Source: JAFGDH01 sp964441265 (GTDB lineage: Archaea; Aenigmatarchaeota; Aenigmatarchaeia; QMZP01; QMZT01). Taken from it: 62,552 bases of DNA. The position numbers were made by a program, and so were the translations under genes. This document shows positions 53,269-61,350 of this stretch, one piece after another. The stretch spans positions 1-62,552 of the forward strand of contig CAYYKJ010000008.1 of assembly GCA_964441265.1 (NCBI GenBank), read 5' to 3'. Numbering within the stretch: the first letter of the stretch is position 1; every line of letters begins with the position of its first letter. The notes beneath the pieces were generated by a model, which did no database searches, was not told the origin of the DNA, and was given only the letters and a program-made list of their open reading frames with translations.

Positions 53269-53298
53269 ATATCGTTAGTGATATATCGCTGGAGATAT
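53269..53298 (+). promoter_or_regulatory. Tandem PadR-type operators (ATATC-N6-GATAT twice)
   Basis: Two perfect inverted repeats of the form ATATC-N6-GATAT lie at 53269-53284 and 53283-53298, sharing two bases, with centres 14 bp apart. They cover the predicted transcription start and end 9 nt before the PadR start codon. This is the expected layout for autorepression by a dimeric PadR protein. Confidence 0.7.
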
Positions 53299-53307
53299 GG
53301 TGTTGCC

Positions 53308-53775
53308 ATGAAAAAGGAAACCGAGATCCTCTTCTCCATGCCCAAGGGATTCCTGGGTATGGAGGTACTGACGCTTCTGAAAAAACCCATGTGCGGATAC
53401 GATATAATCAAATATATAGAGGAGCATTTCCGCTGCTGGAAGCCTTCCCCCGGATCGGTCTACCCGATGCTGAAAAAGATGGAGAGGGACGGCCTGGTCA
53501 AGAAGAAAAAGGAGGGCAGGAAGAATTCATACCTGATAACGGAGAAGGGCATGGAAAACCTCGAGGAATTCAGGAAGATCAGGGAGGAAATACAAGACAA
53601 GTTCATGGCGATGATCAGGCTGCTCGGTGATCAGTCCGGCAGCGAGATTATGAAAAACTTCATTAGGGCCCGCAGGCTCATGCGGGAGATCGACAAGGAT
53701 CCCTCCAAGAAGGGCAGGCTCAATAAATTAATAGTGCAATTCGTTAAGAATCTTAAAAAACTAGCTGAGGAGTGA
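53308..53775 (+). CDS. PadR-family transcriptional regulator
   Basis: A 155-residue winged-helix regulator: FLGMEVLTLLKKPMCGYDII, then FRCWKPSPGSVYPMLKKMER and DGLVKKKKEGRKNSYLITEK, the classical PadR sequence. A C-terminal helical part (FMAMIRLLGDQ to FVKNLKKLAEE) would dimerise. I use ATG 53308; the ATA-rich frame upstream lies in the operator. It probably represses its own operon, which continues with a surface protein and a MacB-type ABC transporter. Confidence 0.93.
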   Translation: MKKETEILFSMPKGFLGMEVLTLLKKPMCGYDIIKYIEEHFRCWKPSPGSVYPMLKKMERDGLVKKKKEGRKNSYLITEKGMENLEEFRKIREEIQDKFMAMIRLLGDQSGSEIMKNFIRARRLMREIDKDPSKKGRLNKLIVQFVKNLKKLAEE

Positions 53776-53786
53776 GGAGGTTTAGT

Positions 53787-54962
53787 ATGAAATTGGAACA
53801 AATGAAAGTGATTTTGGGACTGGTACTGGGGGCGGCTCTCGTGGCCGGCGCGGCCGGCGCGGCTTTCACGGCCTCCAATCTGAATCTGGTCCTTTCATCC
53901 CAGAACCCGTACCCGGTTGAGCCGGGCGAGGTGGTGAACGTTGAGGTGGAGCTGCAGAACAGCGGACTCAGTGACGCAACCAACATAATACTCGAGATAG
54001 AGCCCAAGGCACCTTTTTCTCTCATGGAAGGTGAAAAAAGGGTCGTCAAGTCCAGCCTCATCTCGGGCTCCGGGAGCGTTAAGAAGACCTTCAAGCTGAA
54101 GGTGAACAAGACGGCGGAATCGGGGGAATACGACCTCGATTTCAGATATTACGGAGAGGGAGAAACCGCCATAACGGTCAGGAAGAGCGTTACCATACGC
54201 GTCCAGGGAAAGCCGCATCTGGTCATAAGGAAGATAACCACGGACCCGGAGACCATAGAGCCGGGCAAGGATTTCGAACTTGCGGTCCTCATAGAGAACG
54301 TGGGAACCGGCAAGCTCTACTACATGGAGGGTAACCTGAATTCCAGCTCTTCCTACATACTGCCCGTTCTTTCCGGCGGCTCCTATTATATAGGAGAAAT
54401 GGGTCCGGGGGAGGTCAGCGAAGCGACCTTCCGGATGAGCGTGGATACGGGAGCGGGATACACGACGTATCCCTGCAGTCTGGTGCTCTCCTACACGGAC
54501 GAGACCAACACCAAAGGGTCGGAGACCTTCTCTCTGGGACTTCCCGTCAGGGGGATGCCGGTGATAGAGGTGCTTTCCGCGGAGATAGACGACTCCAGAT
54601 ACAAGGTGGACATAGAGAACATAGGCACTGCCATAGCGAAGGCCCTGAAGATCACACTGGTCCAGAACGGGGAGGTCAGGGACGTTTCGGTCACTAACGA
54701 GCTGAAGCCGAGCAAACACAAGACTCTACGGTTCTCCGGTTTCGACTACGGGAACGCTGTCATAAACATGACCTTCCTGGATGAGAGCAATTCTCCGTAC
54801 GTGGTGGAGACGCCCGTATCAATAACCCAGTCCGGGAGGTCATCCTCGGGTGAGGATGGCGGGTCAGGAGCCTATTCCGGAATAATTCCGTTCCTGGTCA
54901 TAATAGTCGTCCTGGAGACCTACTACATATGGAGGATCAGGAAGAGAAAAAACAGACCCTAA
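53787..54962 (+). CDS. CARDB/COG1361-type membrane-anchored surface protein
   Basis: A 391-residue protein with a signal peptide (MKVILGLVLGAALVAGAAGA), three or more CARDB-like beta-sandwich domains (VEPGEVVNVEVELQNSGLSD; IEPGKDFELAVLIENVGTGK; YKVDIENIGTAIAKALKITL) and a C-terminal helix (SGIIPFLVIIVVLETYYIW) with a basic end. ATG 53787 follows a strong GAGGAGGT. In such archaeal operons the CARDB protein takes the place of the MacA-like extracytoplasmic partner of the ABC exporter, an inference from position. Confidence 0.82.
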   Translation: MKLEQMKVILGLVLGAALVAGAAGAAFTASNLNLVLSSQNPYPVEPGEVVNVEVELQNSGLSDATNIILEIEPKAPFSLMEGEKRVVKSSLISGSGSVKKTFKLKVNKTAESGEYDLDFRYYGEGETAITVRKSVTIRVQGKPHLVIRKITTDPETIEPGKDFELAVLIENVGTGKLYYMEGNLNSSSSYILPVLSGGSYYIGEMGPGEVSEATFRMSVDTGAGYTTYPCSLVLSYTDETNTKGSETFSLGLPVRGMPVIEVLSAEIDDSRYKVDIENIGTAIAKALKITLVQNGEVRDVSVTNELKPSKHKTLRFSGFDYGNAVINMTFLDESNSPYVVETPVSITQSGRSSSGEDGGSGAYSGIIPFLVIIVVLETYYIWRIRKRKNRP

Positions 54963-54980
54963 ACACTCACGGGGAGATAG

Positions 54981-55688
54981 ATGAAGAAGAAGCTGTTCAG
55001 ACTGGAAGACGTGTGGAAGACGTATAAGATGATGGGCAAGGGAGTCGAGACCCATGCCCTGAGAGGCGTCAGCGTCCAGGTGGAGAAGGGAGAATACGTA
55101 GCCATAATAGGGCCCAGCGGTTCGGGGAAGTCCACCCTCATGCACGTGATGGGCTGTTTGGATACGCCCACGAAGGGAAGGGTTTTCGTTGAAGGAAGGG
55201 AGACCTCCCACCTCAGCGGGGACGAACTTGCCAGGATACGGAGAAAAAGGATAGGTTTCGTCTTCCAAGCTTATAACCTCATTCCCGGTCTCAGCGCCCT
55301 CGAAAACGTGGCCCTTCCGATGAGGCTGGACGGTGTTGACAAGGGTCATTCGCTGAAGAAGTCGAAAAAATTCCTGGAGAGGGTCGGACTGGGAAAGAGG
55401 CTTCACCACAAGCCGAACCAGATGAGCGGGGGCGAGCAGCAGCGGGTCGCCATCGCCAGGGCCCTGGTGAACGACCCTGACGCTGTGCTCGGTGACGAGC
55501 CGACGGGGAACCTCGACACCAAGTCGGGGATGGGGATCGTGAAGCTGCTCGAGGATCTCAACAAGAAGGAGAAAAAGACAGTGGTTATAGTGACCCATGA
55601 CAAGAGGCTCGCCTCCAGGGCTGACAGGGAGATGCACATAAAGGACGGAGCGATAGACAGGGACCACCACAACCACGAGGGGCGGTGA
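54981..55688 (+). CDS. MacB/LolD-type ABC transporter ATP-binding protein
   Basis: A 235-residue ATPase with Walker A IGPSGSGKST, Q-loop VFQAYNLIPGLSALENVALP, signature MSGGEQQR, Walker B AVLGDEPTGNLD and H-loop IVTHDKRLA. This subgroup drives FtsX/MacB permeases that transmit force to the cell surface rather than classical uptake. Its stop overlaps an alternative GTG start of the first permease by 3 nt. Confidence 0.95.
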   Translation: MKKKLFRLEDVWKTYKMMGKGVETHALRGVSVQVEKGEYVAIIGPSGSGKSTLMHVMGCLDTPTKGRVFVEGRETSHLSGDELARIRRKRIGFVFQAYNLIPGLSALENVALPMRLDGVDKGHSLKKSKKFLERVGLGKRLHHKPNQMSGGEQQRVAIARALVNDPDAVLGDEPTGNLDTKSGMGIVKLLEDLNKKEKKTVVIVTHDKRLASRADREMHIKDGAIDRDHHNHEGR

Positions 55689-55693
55689 ACCTC

Positions 55694-56833
55694 ATGTTCG
55701 ATCTCGCCATTAAAGACCTTAACGAGCACAGGGTGAGGACCATACTCACAACCCTCGGGATAATCATAGCCATAACTGCAATCGTTTCTCTCGGATCCAT
55801 TTCCGCGGGAATAGGTGAGATGGTCACCTCTGGCACCAACATAATAGGCTCCGACACCGTTTTTGTTATGAAGTCGTTCGATTTTTCCGAGATGAGCGGA
55901 CCTCCCACCAGCGGCTCGCACATGGTTGAAGACATGGACGCCAAGGTGGTAGCGGAGCTAATGGAGATATCCGGAGTGGAGAGAACCGTCCCGGTGATAG
56001 TCCGCATGATGGGCGGGGGCATGATGTTCGAGGTGGACGGCATAGACATGGATCAGCTGGACATAATGGGCGGTGAGGATGTCGAATTCAATGAGGGCTG
56101 GTGGCCGGATAACGACGATGAGGGGGCGGCAATTGGATACCCGGTGGCTGAGGTGCTCGGTGTCTCCGTGGGGGACTACATAGAAATTGAGGATAAAGAG
56201 GTCGAGATTATGGGCATATTCGAGGAGAACAGCGGGATCTTCAACCTCGCCCTCATAATTCCCTTCGGTTATGCGGAGGAGATATACGATACAGACGGCG
56301 GGGCGACCCAGGTCATGATAGAGCCGGAAGACATCAGCCTGGTGGAAGAAATAAAGGAGAGAATAAACGAGGATTATGACGATATCGAAGCCATGACCAT
56401 GGAGGACGCCCTGGAGATGATGGGCGAGGTCACCGTGACCCTGAACGTGATCACATTCGGCATAGGGGGGGTGGCCTCCATCGTGGCCGCCATAGGCATA
56501 GTGATAACCATGTACACCAGCGTTCTGGAGAGGAAGAAGCAGATAGGAATAATGAAGGCCGTGGGAGCCGAGAGGGGGGTAGTCATGACCCAGATACTGC
56601 AGGAGTCGGTGGTGATGGCGGTGATAGGTTGCGCGGTCGGTCTTGGGATATCGTTCTTCTTCGTGGATCTGCTTAACGGGGTTCTTCTGGGCGGTTCCAC
56701 CCTCGCCAAGATAACGCCCGCGCTGGCAGCAGGGGCGGTCTCCTACGGTATAATCATAACCCTTATATCCAGCCTTTATCCCGCCTGGATAGCTGTCAGG
56801 ACGGATCCGATAGACGCCATAAGGAACGGTTGA
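55694..56833 (+). CDS. FtsX/MacB-type ABC permease 1
   Basis: A 379-residue permease with one N-terminal helix (RTILTTLGIIIAITAIVSLG), a large external MacB-PCD domain and three C-terminal helices in the FtsX domain (TFGIGGVASIVAAIGIVITM, RKKQIGIMKAVGAERGVVMT, RTDPIDAIRNG). I use ATG 55694, which aligns with the start of permease 2; GTG 55685 overlapping the ATPase stop is possible. With permease 2 it probably forms a heterodimer. Confidence 0.92.
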   Translation: MFDLAIKDLNEHRVRTILTTLGIIIAITAIVSLGSISAGIGEMVTSGTNIIGSDTVFVMKSFDFSEMSGPPTSGSHMVEDMDAKVVAELMEISGVERTVPVIVRMMGGGMMFEVDGIDMDQLDIMGGEDVEFNEGWWPDNDDEGAAIGYPVAEVLGVSVGDYIEIEDKEVEIMGIFEENSGIFNLALIIPFGYAEEIYDTDGGATQVMIEPEDISLVEEIKERINEDYDDIEAMTMEDALEMMGEVTVTLNVITFGIGGVASIVAAIGIVITMYTSVLERKKQIGIMKAVGAERGVVMTQILQESVVMAVIGCAVGLGISFFFVDLLNGVLLGGSTLAKITPALAAGAVSYGIIITLISSLYPAWIAVRTDPIDAIRNG

Positions 56834-56834
56834 A

Positions 56835-57938
56835 ATGATACTGGAGATGATGGAAAGGGAGCTGGGAAGGCACAAACTGAGGACCGTGCTCACCATGCTG
56901 GGCATAGTCATAGGCATATTTCTTGTCATCAGCGTGCAGTCATTCTCCGAGGGCATAATCTATTATGTGAACGAGCAGATAGCCGTGACCTCCGGGCTGA
57001 TCACGGTCACGGAGGATGGTCTCATGGGTTACGGGATGATGAACAGCGAGGTCGACTATGACCTGATGGAGGAGCTGGAATCCATCGGTGGCGTGGACAA
57101 GGTGGCGGCGATAAAATACGCCACCATTGACGGGATTACCGTTACCGCCGCCTCCGAGGGGAGCGAGGAGATAATAAGGGGCACCAACATCGAGATCCTG
57201 GAGGGGAGAGAGGCAGAGGCTGGCGAGGAAGAAGTAGAGATAGGTTATGATTACGCTGAGAAGAACGACCTCTACCTCGGTGACACCATCACCATGAACG
57301 GGACGGAGTTCGAGGTGGTCGGGATACTTGAAGAAACCGGGAGCAGCGATTTCGACGACATGGTGGGAATGAGGCTGGAGACCCTCCAGGAGCTCACCGG
57401 AGACTACGACAGGGTCACGCTTTTCATGCTCAAGCCCGTGAATCCGGCTGACGCGGAGGAAATCGAGCTGGCCATAAACGACGATTATGACGACATAAGC
57501 GCTGCCACCGACAAGAGCATAATAGAGGGGGTAAACGAGATGCTCTCCCAGCTCAACGTGATGACCTTCGCCCTCGGGGGCATCGCCTCCCTGATATCCG
57601 CAATAGTCATATCGAACGTGATGCTCATGTCTGTCAGGGAGAGGAGGAGGCAGATAGGGATACTTAAGGCCATAGGAGCGACCGACCGGCAGGTCATCTC
57701 CATGATATTACTGGAGTCGATCACCATTTCCATGGTCGGAGCATTTTTCGGGGTCATGCTCGGCTTCATCGGGGTAGCGATGATCAATTCATTCCTTCCC
57801 CAGAACATCGCCCTGGTGACCCCCAAACTGGTTGCCATGGGCTTCCTTCTGGCCGGCGCCATAGGGGTCGTCTCGGGAGTCATACCTGCCCGGCAGGCGG
57901 CCAGGCTGGATCCCATAAAAGCGCTCAGGTACGAATAA
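56835..57938 (+). CDS. FtsX/MacB-type ABC permease 2
   Basis: A 367-residue paralogue of permease 1: N-terminal helix (RTVLTMLGIVIGIFLVISV), external MacB-PCD domain, and the FtsX helices with RRRQIGILKAIGATDRQVIS and PARQAARLDPIKALRYE. It starts 1 nt after permease 1. Its stop codon TAA (57936-57938) is also the first part of the left arm of the first attC-like site, so the cassette array begins directly at its 3' end. Confidence 0.92.
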   Translation: MILEMMERELGRHKLRTVLTMLGIVIGIFLVISVQSFSEGIIYYVNEQIAVTSGLITVTEDGLMGYGMMNSEVDYDLMEELESIGGVDKVAAIKYATIDGITVTAASEGSEEIIRGTNIEILEGREAEAGEEEVEIGYDYAEKNDLYLGDTITMNGTEFEVVGILEETGSSDFDDMVGMRLETLQELTGDYDRVTLFMLKPVNPADAEEIELAINDDYDDISAATDKSIIEGVNEMLSQLNVMTFALGGIASLISAIVISNVMLMSVRERRRQIGILKAIGATDRQVISMILLESITISMVGAFFGVMLGFIGVAMINSFLPQNIALVTPKLVAMGFLLAGAIGVVSGVIPARQAARLDPIKALRYE

Positions 57939-58060
57939 CAGAAGCACATATGCGGAGTCTGTTCATAGTTACTATGCCCTGATTCTATAAGTATTGTTAC
58001 TGGCTCATGGATTTGGGGAACCAATATTGGTAACCGGTTCCCGCATACCCGCTGTTAGCA
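57936..58060 (+). repeat. attC-like site 1 (degenerate, array edge)
   Basis: Left arm TAACAG ... TATGC (57936-57953) pairs with right arm GCATA ... CTGTTA (58043-58057), leaving an asymmetric bulge (AAGCACA against CCCG). Inside, TTTGGGG is followed by a hairpin GGGAACC ... GGTTCCC, as at the other sites. The right box is GTTAGCA with the expected cleavage after G58054. It is longer and less regular than the others and could be a decayed attC or an attachment site at the array start. Confidence 0.4.
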
Positions 58061-58150
58061 GACCGCTACTTGATTGGGGAGTGCGGCTAGAACGAAGTGA
58101 GGAAGTCGTTTCGGTTAACCCACATGATCCGTGATTACGAGGGCCCGCAT

Positions 58151-58534
58151 TTACTCTCTAAAAACATACTTTCCGTTCTCTTCGAAAACAATTTCACCTC
58201 TGAAAGGTTCTCCCTCATCGAAGAGGTGAGTTTGATAAGTCTGACTAAGGATAGTGGCAACTTCATTCGCAGCATTTCTATTACTTGCGCTAGGATAAGA
58301 CGCTTCCAATGCATATTTAAGACCTGTATTTTTCGCATGTTCAATAACTGACATTAGATTAGAATCCCCCCTTATATTGCTAATATCATCGAACAATGAG
58401 AGATCAACTTCCCGTGGAGTATGAACAAGCTTACGGATTTTGGGAAGTTCTGTTTCAATTTTCTTCCTTGAGGCACTGCAGTCAAAAAATCCATACGCTT
58501 TACCAATTACTGCCAATTTTGAGTCATATTTCAT
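58151..58534 (-). CDS. Cassette-encoded hypothetical protein (reverse orientation)
   Basis: A 127-residue protein beginning MKYDSKLAVIGKAYGFFDCS. It reads as a soluble mixed alpha/beta protein; no known family is recognised. It lies on the minus strand between attC-like sites 1 and 2, so it is reversed relative to the cassette direction. An ATATAATC element about 25 nt upstream could drive it. AT-rich like the rest of the array. Confidence 0.6.
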   Translation of the reverse strand: MKYDSKLAVIGKAYGFFDCSASRKKIETELPKIRKLVHTPREVDLSLFDDISNIRGDSNLMSVIEHAKNTGLKYALEASYPSASNRNAANEVATILSQTYQTHLFDEGEPFRGEIVFEENGKYVFRE

Positions 58535-58718
58535 TTTATCATCGACAAGTGATTATATGTGTCACAAATTAATAGCTAAAATATGGGTTTATAAGATTAC
58601 TATTGTCTGTATAATATCGTTTTTACTGTTATTTATCTTATTTTTGGGTATGGGCGCCTCGTAATCTTCTTCTCTAAGAAATTGCCCCGGTCTAATTTTT
58701 AGCTCCTGAAAAAATTGA

Positions 58719-58810
58719 AACTAACATATGCGGTTATGAGAAGTTTCAGCGTAACTGAAATTTGGGAAAATCAAACGAAGTACAGATTTTCCTCATAACC
58801 GCTGTTATAT
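58719..58810 (+). repeat. attC-like site 2
   Basis: Left box AACTAAC (58719-58725) and right box GTTATAT (58804-58810). The outer stem pairs AACA with TGTT and GCGGTTATGAG (58730-58740) with CTCATAACCGC (58792-58802), leaving three extra bases (TAT) in the left arm, like the extrahelical bases of attC. Inside are hairpin TTTCAG/CTGAAA, the spacer TTTGGG and a second hairpin AAAATC/GATTTT. The site and the 130 nt after it contain no gene. Confidence 0.7.
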
Positions 58811-58812
58811 TC

Positions 58813-58831
58813 TTTTTGGCTACGCCAAAAA
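58813..58831 (+). other. Cassette-leader hairpin
   Basis: TTTTTGGC-TAC-GCCAAAAA is a perfect 8-bp stem starting 8 nt after the predicted recombination point of site 2. Other cassettes carry comparable short hairpins in their leaders. Confidence 0.5.
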
Positions 58832-58939
58832 TTCTAGGCAGAGCCGAGAAAGTTTTCGTGCCTAAATTAAAAACTGGAGACACGCCGCCGCCGAAATTAT
58901 ATACTGCAAAATATATTTTTAAAATAGGATTAAAAAAAT

Positions 58940-60205
58940 TTAAAGTCTTCGTTGTCCAGTTTCAGGCTGTTCGGGTGCTTCTGGAATTTCTACCTCGGGA
59001 ACTTCTTCTGGAATATCGCCCAATGCATTTTTTTCTTTCAATGATTCAACTGCCGTTTCCCTGCTTTTAATCGATAAATTCATAGATTTTTCAATAGCAT
59101 GTTTTGCTTGTTCTGGAACTTTTTCATAAATATCTGTCAAAATAGTTAAATGGATAGATGCTGCTGCTGTAACCAATTGTTCAACAGTTGTTGTATCCTT
59201 ACCCAATCCTTGAGCAATCTGTGAGATTTCACTCCCAAACTCAACTGATTTTTCAAATTCCCTGATTTCCTCCTCGACTTCTTCTACCTCATTTTCTTCT
59301 GCTTCTTCTTCTGCCTCATTCAATCTGTTTTCAGCTGCTTGCAGGTTTATTTCAGTAGCTTTTTCGGGTTTTGTTTTGGACAACACTCTCAGGGTCTCTT
59401 TTTGTTTGTCCAATGAAGTGGATTTTTTCTGCTCAACTTCCGCTTTCACATCTGCTGGTGCCTTATCTTCTATCTCATCCAGATCCTTCAGCTGCTCGTT
59501 GAAGTCAGAAGCTACCTGTTCAAGAACAGTTTCATCTTTCTCTGCTAGTTCTTCTGAAAGTTCAACCATCTCTTCATATTCCCCCAAAGCTTGTTCAACA
59601 CCTTTGATTTCAGCCTTTTCTGCCATCTCTTTGGCTTTGCTCAGTCTTCCTTTTATTGTATCCAGGTTTATACTAGCGGCCTTCTTTGGGTCAGCTTCGG
59701 AAAGAATTCTTAAAGCGTTCTTTTGACCGTTCATAGAGGCGTTCTTCGCCTTTAGTATCGCCTCTTTCGCTTGTTCTGGAACCTTTTCGTAAACATCATC
59801 AAGCACATCTAAATGAACCGAAGTTGCCAATCCAACCAGTTCGGTAACTTTTGTCACATCCTTTCCAATCTGCTGGGCTTTTTTTGCTATTTCGTTTGAT
59901 AGATTGATGTTGTCCTCGTATTCCTTTACCAAACTATCAACAAATTCCAGTTTACCTCTTTCAGCCATTGTCTTCGCTTCACTAAGTCTTAACCCTGCAT
60001 AATTTGCATGTTTCTCTGCTTTTGCCAAATCATCAAATGTGAAGAACATGTCCATGCCTTCAGAGAACCTCTTGAATCCATACACCCATGAATCAGGTGT
60101 TGTTCCTGGGTCTGGTAATTCGGGTTTTTGAGCAACTGCTATTGGCACAGAAGATAACAGAACTGTTAAAATCAGAGTTAAACTAAGCGCGTATTTTGCT
60201 TTCAT
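58940..60205 (-). CDS. DUF5667-like secreted helical-repeat protein (cassette, reverse)
   Basis: A 421-residue secreted protein. ATG 60205 gives a typical signal peptide (MKAKYALSLTLILTVLLSS) and lies about 28 nt after a CTTTAAAAAG box; the TTG upstream is less likely. The mature part begins PDSWVYGFKRFSEGMDMFFT, typical of DUF5667 proteins, and has about three repeats of roughly 105 residues of charged helices (SVHLDVLDDVYEKVPEQAKE recurs as ASIHLTILTDIYEKVPEQAK). It likely forms an extended helical bundle. It occupies a 1.6-kb cassette on the minus strand, opposite to the array direction. Confidence 0.78.
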   Translation of the reverse strand: MKAKYALSLTLILTVLLSSVPIAVAQKPELPDPGTTPDSWVYGFKRFSEGMDMFFTFDDLAKAEKHANYAGLRLSEAKTMAERGKLEFVDSLVKEYEDNINLSNEIAKKAQQIGKDVTKVTELVGLATSVHLDVLDDVYEKVPEQAKEAILKAKNASMNGQKNALRILSEADPKKAASINLDTIKGRLSKAKEMAEKAEIKGVEQALGEYEEMVELSEELAEKDETVLEQVASDFNEQLKDLDEIEDKAPADVKAEVEQKKSTSLDKQKETLRVLSKTKPEKATEINLQAAENRLNEAEEEAEENEVEEVEEEIREFEKSVEFGSEISQIAQGLGKDTTTVEQLVTAAASIHLTILTDIYEKVPEQAKHAIEKSMNLSIKSRETAVESLKEKNALGDIPEEVPEVEIPEAPEQPETGQRRL

Positions 60206-60335
60206 ACTTATATTAAGGTTCAACTTCTTTTTAAAGGTTTTTAAAGGTTTCCTATTTCCCTTCTATTTTCCTCTGAAGCAGGGCTAAATGCGGCGAAGCC
60301 ATTCAGCGGGGTCTCCTTATAATATTTGCACGAAA

Positions 60336-60413
60336 ATTGAACATCGAATGTTCACCGAAGACGATTTGGGGAAATTTCGAGCCGAGCATTTTTCCGTTAA
60401 ATTCCTGTTAATT
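60336..60413 (+). repeat. attC-like site 3 (degenerate)
   Basis: Left box ATTGAAC (60336-60342) and right box GTTAATT (60407-60413). The arms AACATCGAATGTTCACCG and CCGTTAAATTCCTGTT pair imperfectly; GAAG and TTTGGGG are kept but the first hairpin is reduced. The 334 nt between the flanking genes (60206-60557) contain only this site, the cassette leader and a promoter. Confidence 0.5.
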
Positions 60414-60442
60414 GCCCCGAACAAAGTGAGAGCGCAGCGTGG

Positions 60443-60461
60443 CTCGACATGAAATGTCGAG
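60443..60461 (+). other. Cassette-leader hairpin with GAA loop
   Basis: CTCGACAT-GAA-ATGTCGAG forms a perfect 8-bp stem 35 nt after the site 3 cleavage point. A smaller GTGC-GAA-GCAC hairpin follows at 60484-60494. Confidence 0.55.
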
Positions 60462-60527
60462 AGTTGAGAAAAAGGCGTATCAAGTGCGAAGCACCTTTAA
60501 TCCAAATATCAAGGGTTTGAGGCGAAG

Positions 60528-60538
60528 ATTTATAAATA
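60528..60538 (+). promoter_or_regulatory. TATA box of cassette gene 60558
   Basis: ATTTATAAATA lies about 25 nt before the ATG at 60558, which implies a leaderless transcript made from a promoter inside the cassette. Confidence 0.6.
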
Positions 60539-60557
60539 TACTAGAAATACTAACTAT

Positions 60558-60992
60558 ATGACAATATATATGACAATACAAAATTTAGTTGCTTTCAGGA
60601 AAGACCCAACAGAAATTAAAGATGGTTATCAAAAAACAGTTTTACATGTTGGGGCTGTAACTAATAAACTTGATGAACTGAAAGCAACATTAGAACCAAG
60701 ATTTGACCAGCGACCCTCTTTTGAACAGGAAGGATTTGGTCGGGGAGATGAAAATACAGAGTATATATTAAGGGGTGCTGTTCATGGCGTTGACTATGAA
60801 GTTTCTTTAGAACATATTGAATGTCCTGTTCCTTATGCAAATGCTGAAGTTCATCATGCATTAGTTAGATTAAGAGAAGGAAGAAGTGATAAACTGGCTC
60901 CTTTAATTGAACAGGAGTTCAGAAAATATGAATCAGAAGTCAACGCCCGTAATGGTGTCGCTGAGGAAAATCTGCAAGAAGCAACAAGGTAA
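60558..60992 (+). CDS. Cassette-encoded hypothetical protein
   Basis: A 144-residue acidic soluble protein (MTIYMTIQNLVAFRKDPTEI at the start) with no signal peptide or helix anchor. I recognise no family; the segment YEVSLEHIECPVPYANAEVH may form its core. A second ATG lies four codons on. It is in cassette orientation, with attC-like site 4 starting 46 nt after the stop. Confidence 0.65.
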   Translation: MTIYMTIQNLVAFRKDPTEIKDGYQKTVLHVGAVTNKLDELKATLEPRFDQRPSFEQEGFGRGDENTEYILRGAVHGVDYEVSLEHIECPVPYANAEVHHALVRLREGRSDKLAPLIEQEFRKYESEVNARNGVAEENLQEATR

Positions 60993-61038
60993 TTTTTAGC
61001 CTCAAACCCTTTCTACATTTAGCCTTTTTCTCAATTTC

Positions 61039-61128
61039 TTATAACATCGGAATTTAACGAAGTCGCCGAAGGCGATTTGGGTGGAAGAAACTGCAAGTTT
61101 CTGAAACCGTTAAATTCCGATGTTAGTT
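61039..61128 (+). repeat. attC-like site 4 (best outer stem)
   Basis: An 18-bp perfect outer stem: 61042-61059 (TAACATCGGAATTTAACG) pairs with 61108-61125. Left box TTATAAC (61039-61045); right box GTTAGTT with cleavage after G61122. Inside: GAAG, hairpin TCGCC-GAA-GGCGA, TTTGGG, hairpin GAAACT-GCA-AGTTTC. The 358 nt between genes (60993-61350) hold this site and the next cassette's leader and promoter. Confidence 0.75.
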
Positions 61129-61226
61129 TCTCCCGAATACTTGGAGGGATTGATTTTTAGTGCAACGTTCCGTAGCGAAGCGAAGGAAAAAATCAAAGTT
61201 TGCCTGAAGGCGACTATAAATAAATC

Positions 61227-61239
61227 TCTGCGAAGCAGA
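61227..61239 (+). other. Cassette-leader hairpins
   Basis: TCTGC-GAA-GCAGA forms a 5-bp stem with a GAA loop; a GCC-TGAA-GGC hairpin lies just upstream at 61202-61211, and CTCC/GGAG at 61130-61146. Confidence 0.4.
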
Positions 61240-61306
61240 CTAAATTTAAAGAAAAATTGGGCTTTGTAAAATTCAATTATTAACTTTGCAGTGGTTATAA
61301 GCGAAA

Positions 61307-61317
61307 GATTTAAAAAG
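61307..61317 (+). promoter_or_regulatory. TATA box of cassette gene 61351
   Basis: GATTTAAAAAG lies about 40 nt before the ATG. A GGGGG ribosome binding site 5-10 nt before the ATG suggests a short leader rather than a leaderless message. Confidence 0.5.
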
Positions 61318-61350
61318 TTTAATGTATTAACTTTAAAATAGGGGGTTAAA

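Larger units (their letters stand above)
53008..53307. other. AT-rich divergent control region (300 nt)
   Basis: No gene is seen here. The DNA is very AT-rich, especially 53040-53220, and carries the minus-strand promoter of the HTH/giant operon at its left end and the plus-strand promoter with tandem operators of the PadR operon at its right end. The middle shows short A/T runs but no clear repeat. Confidence 0.6.
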
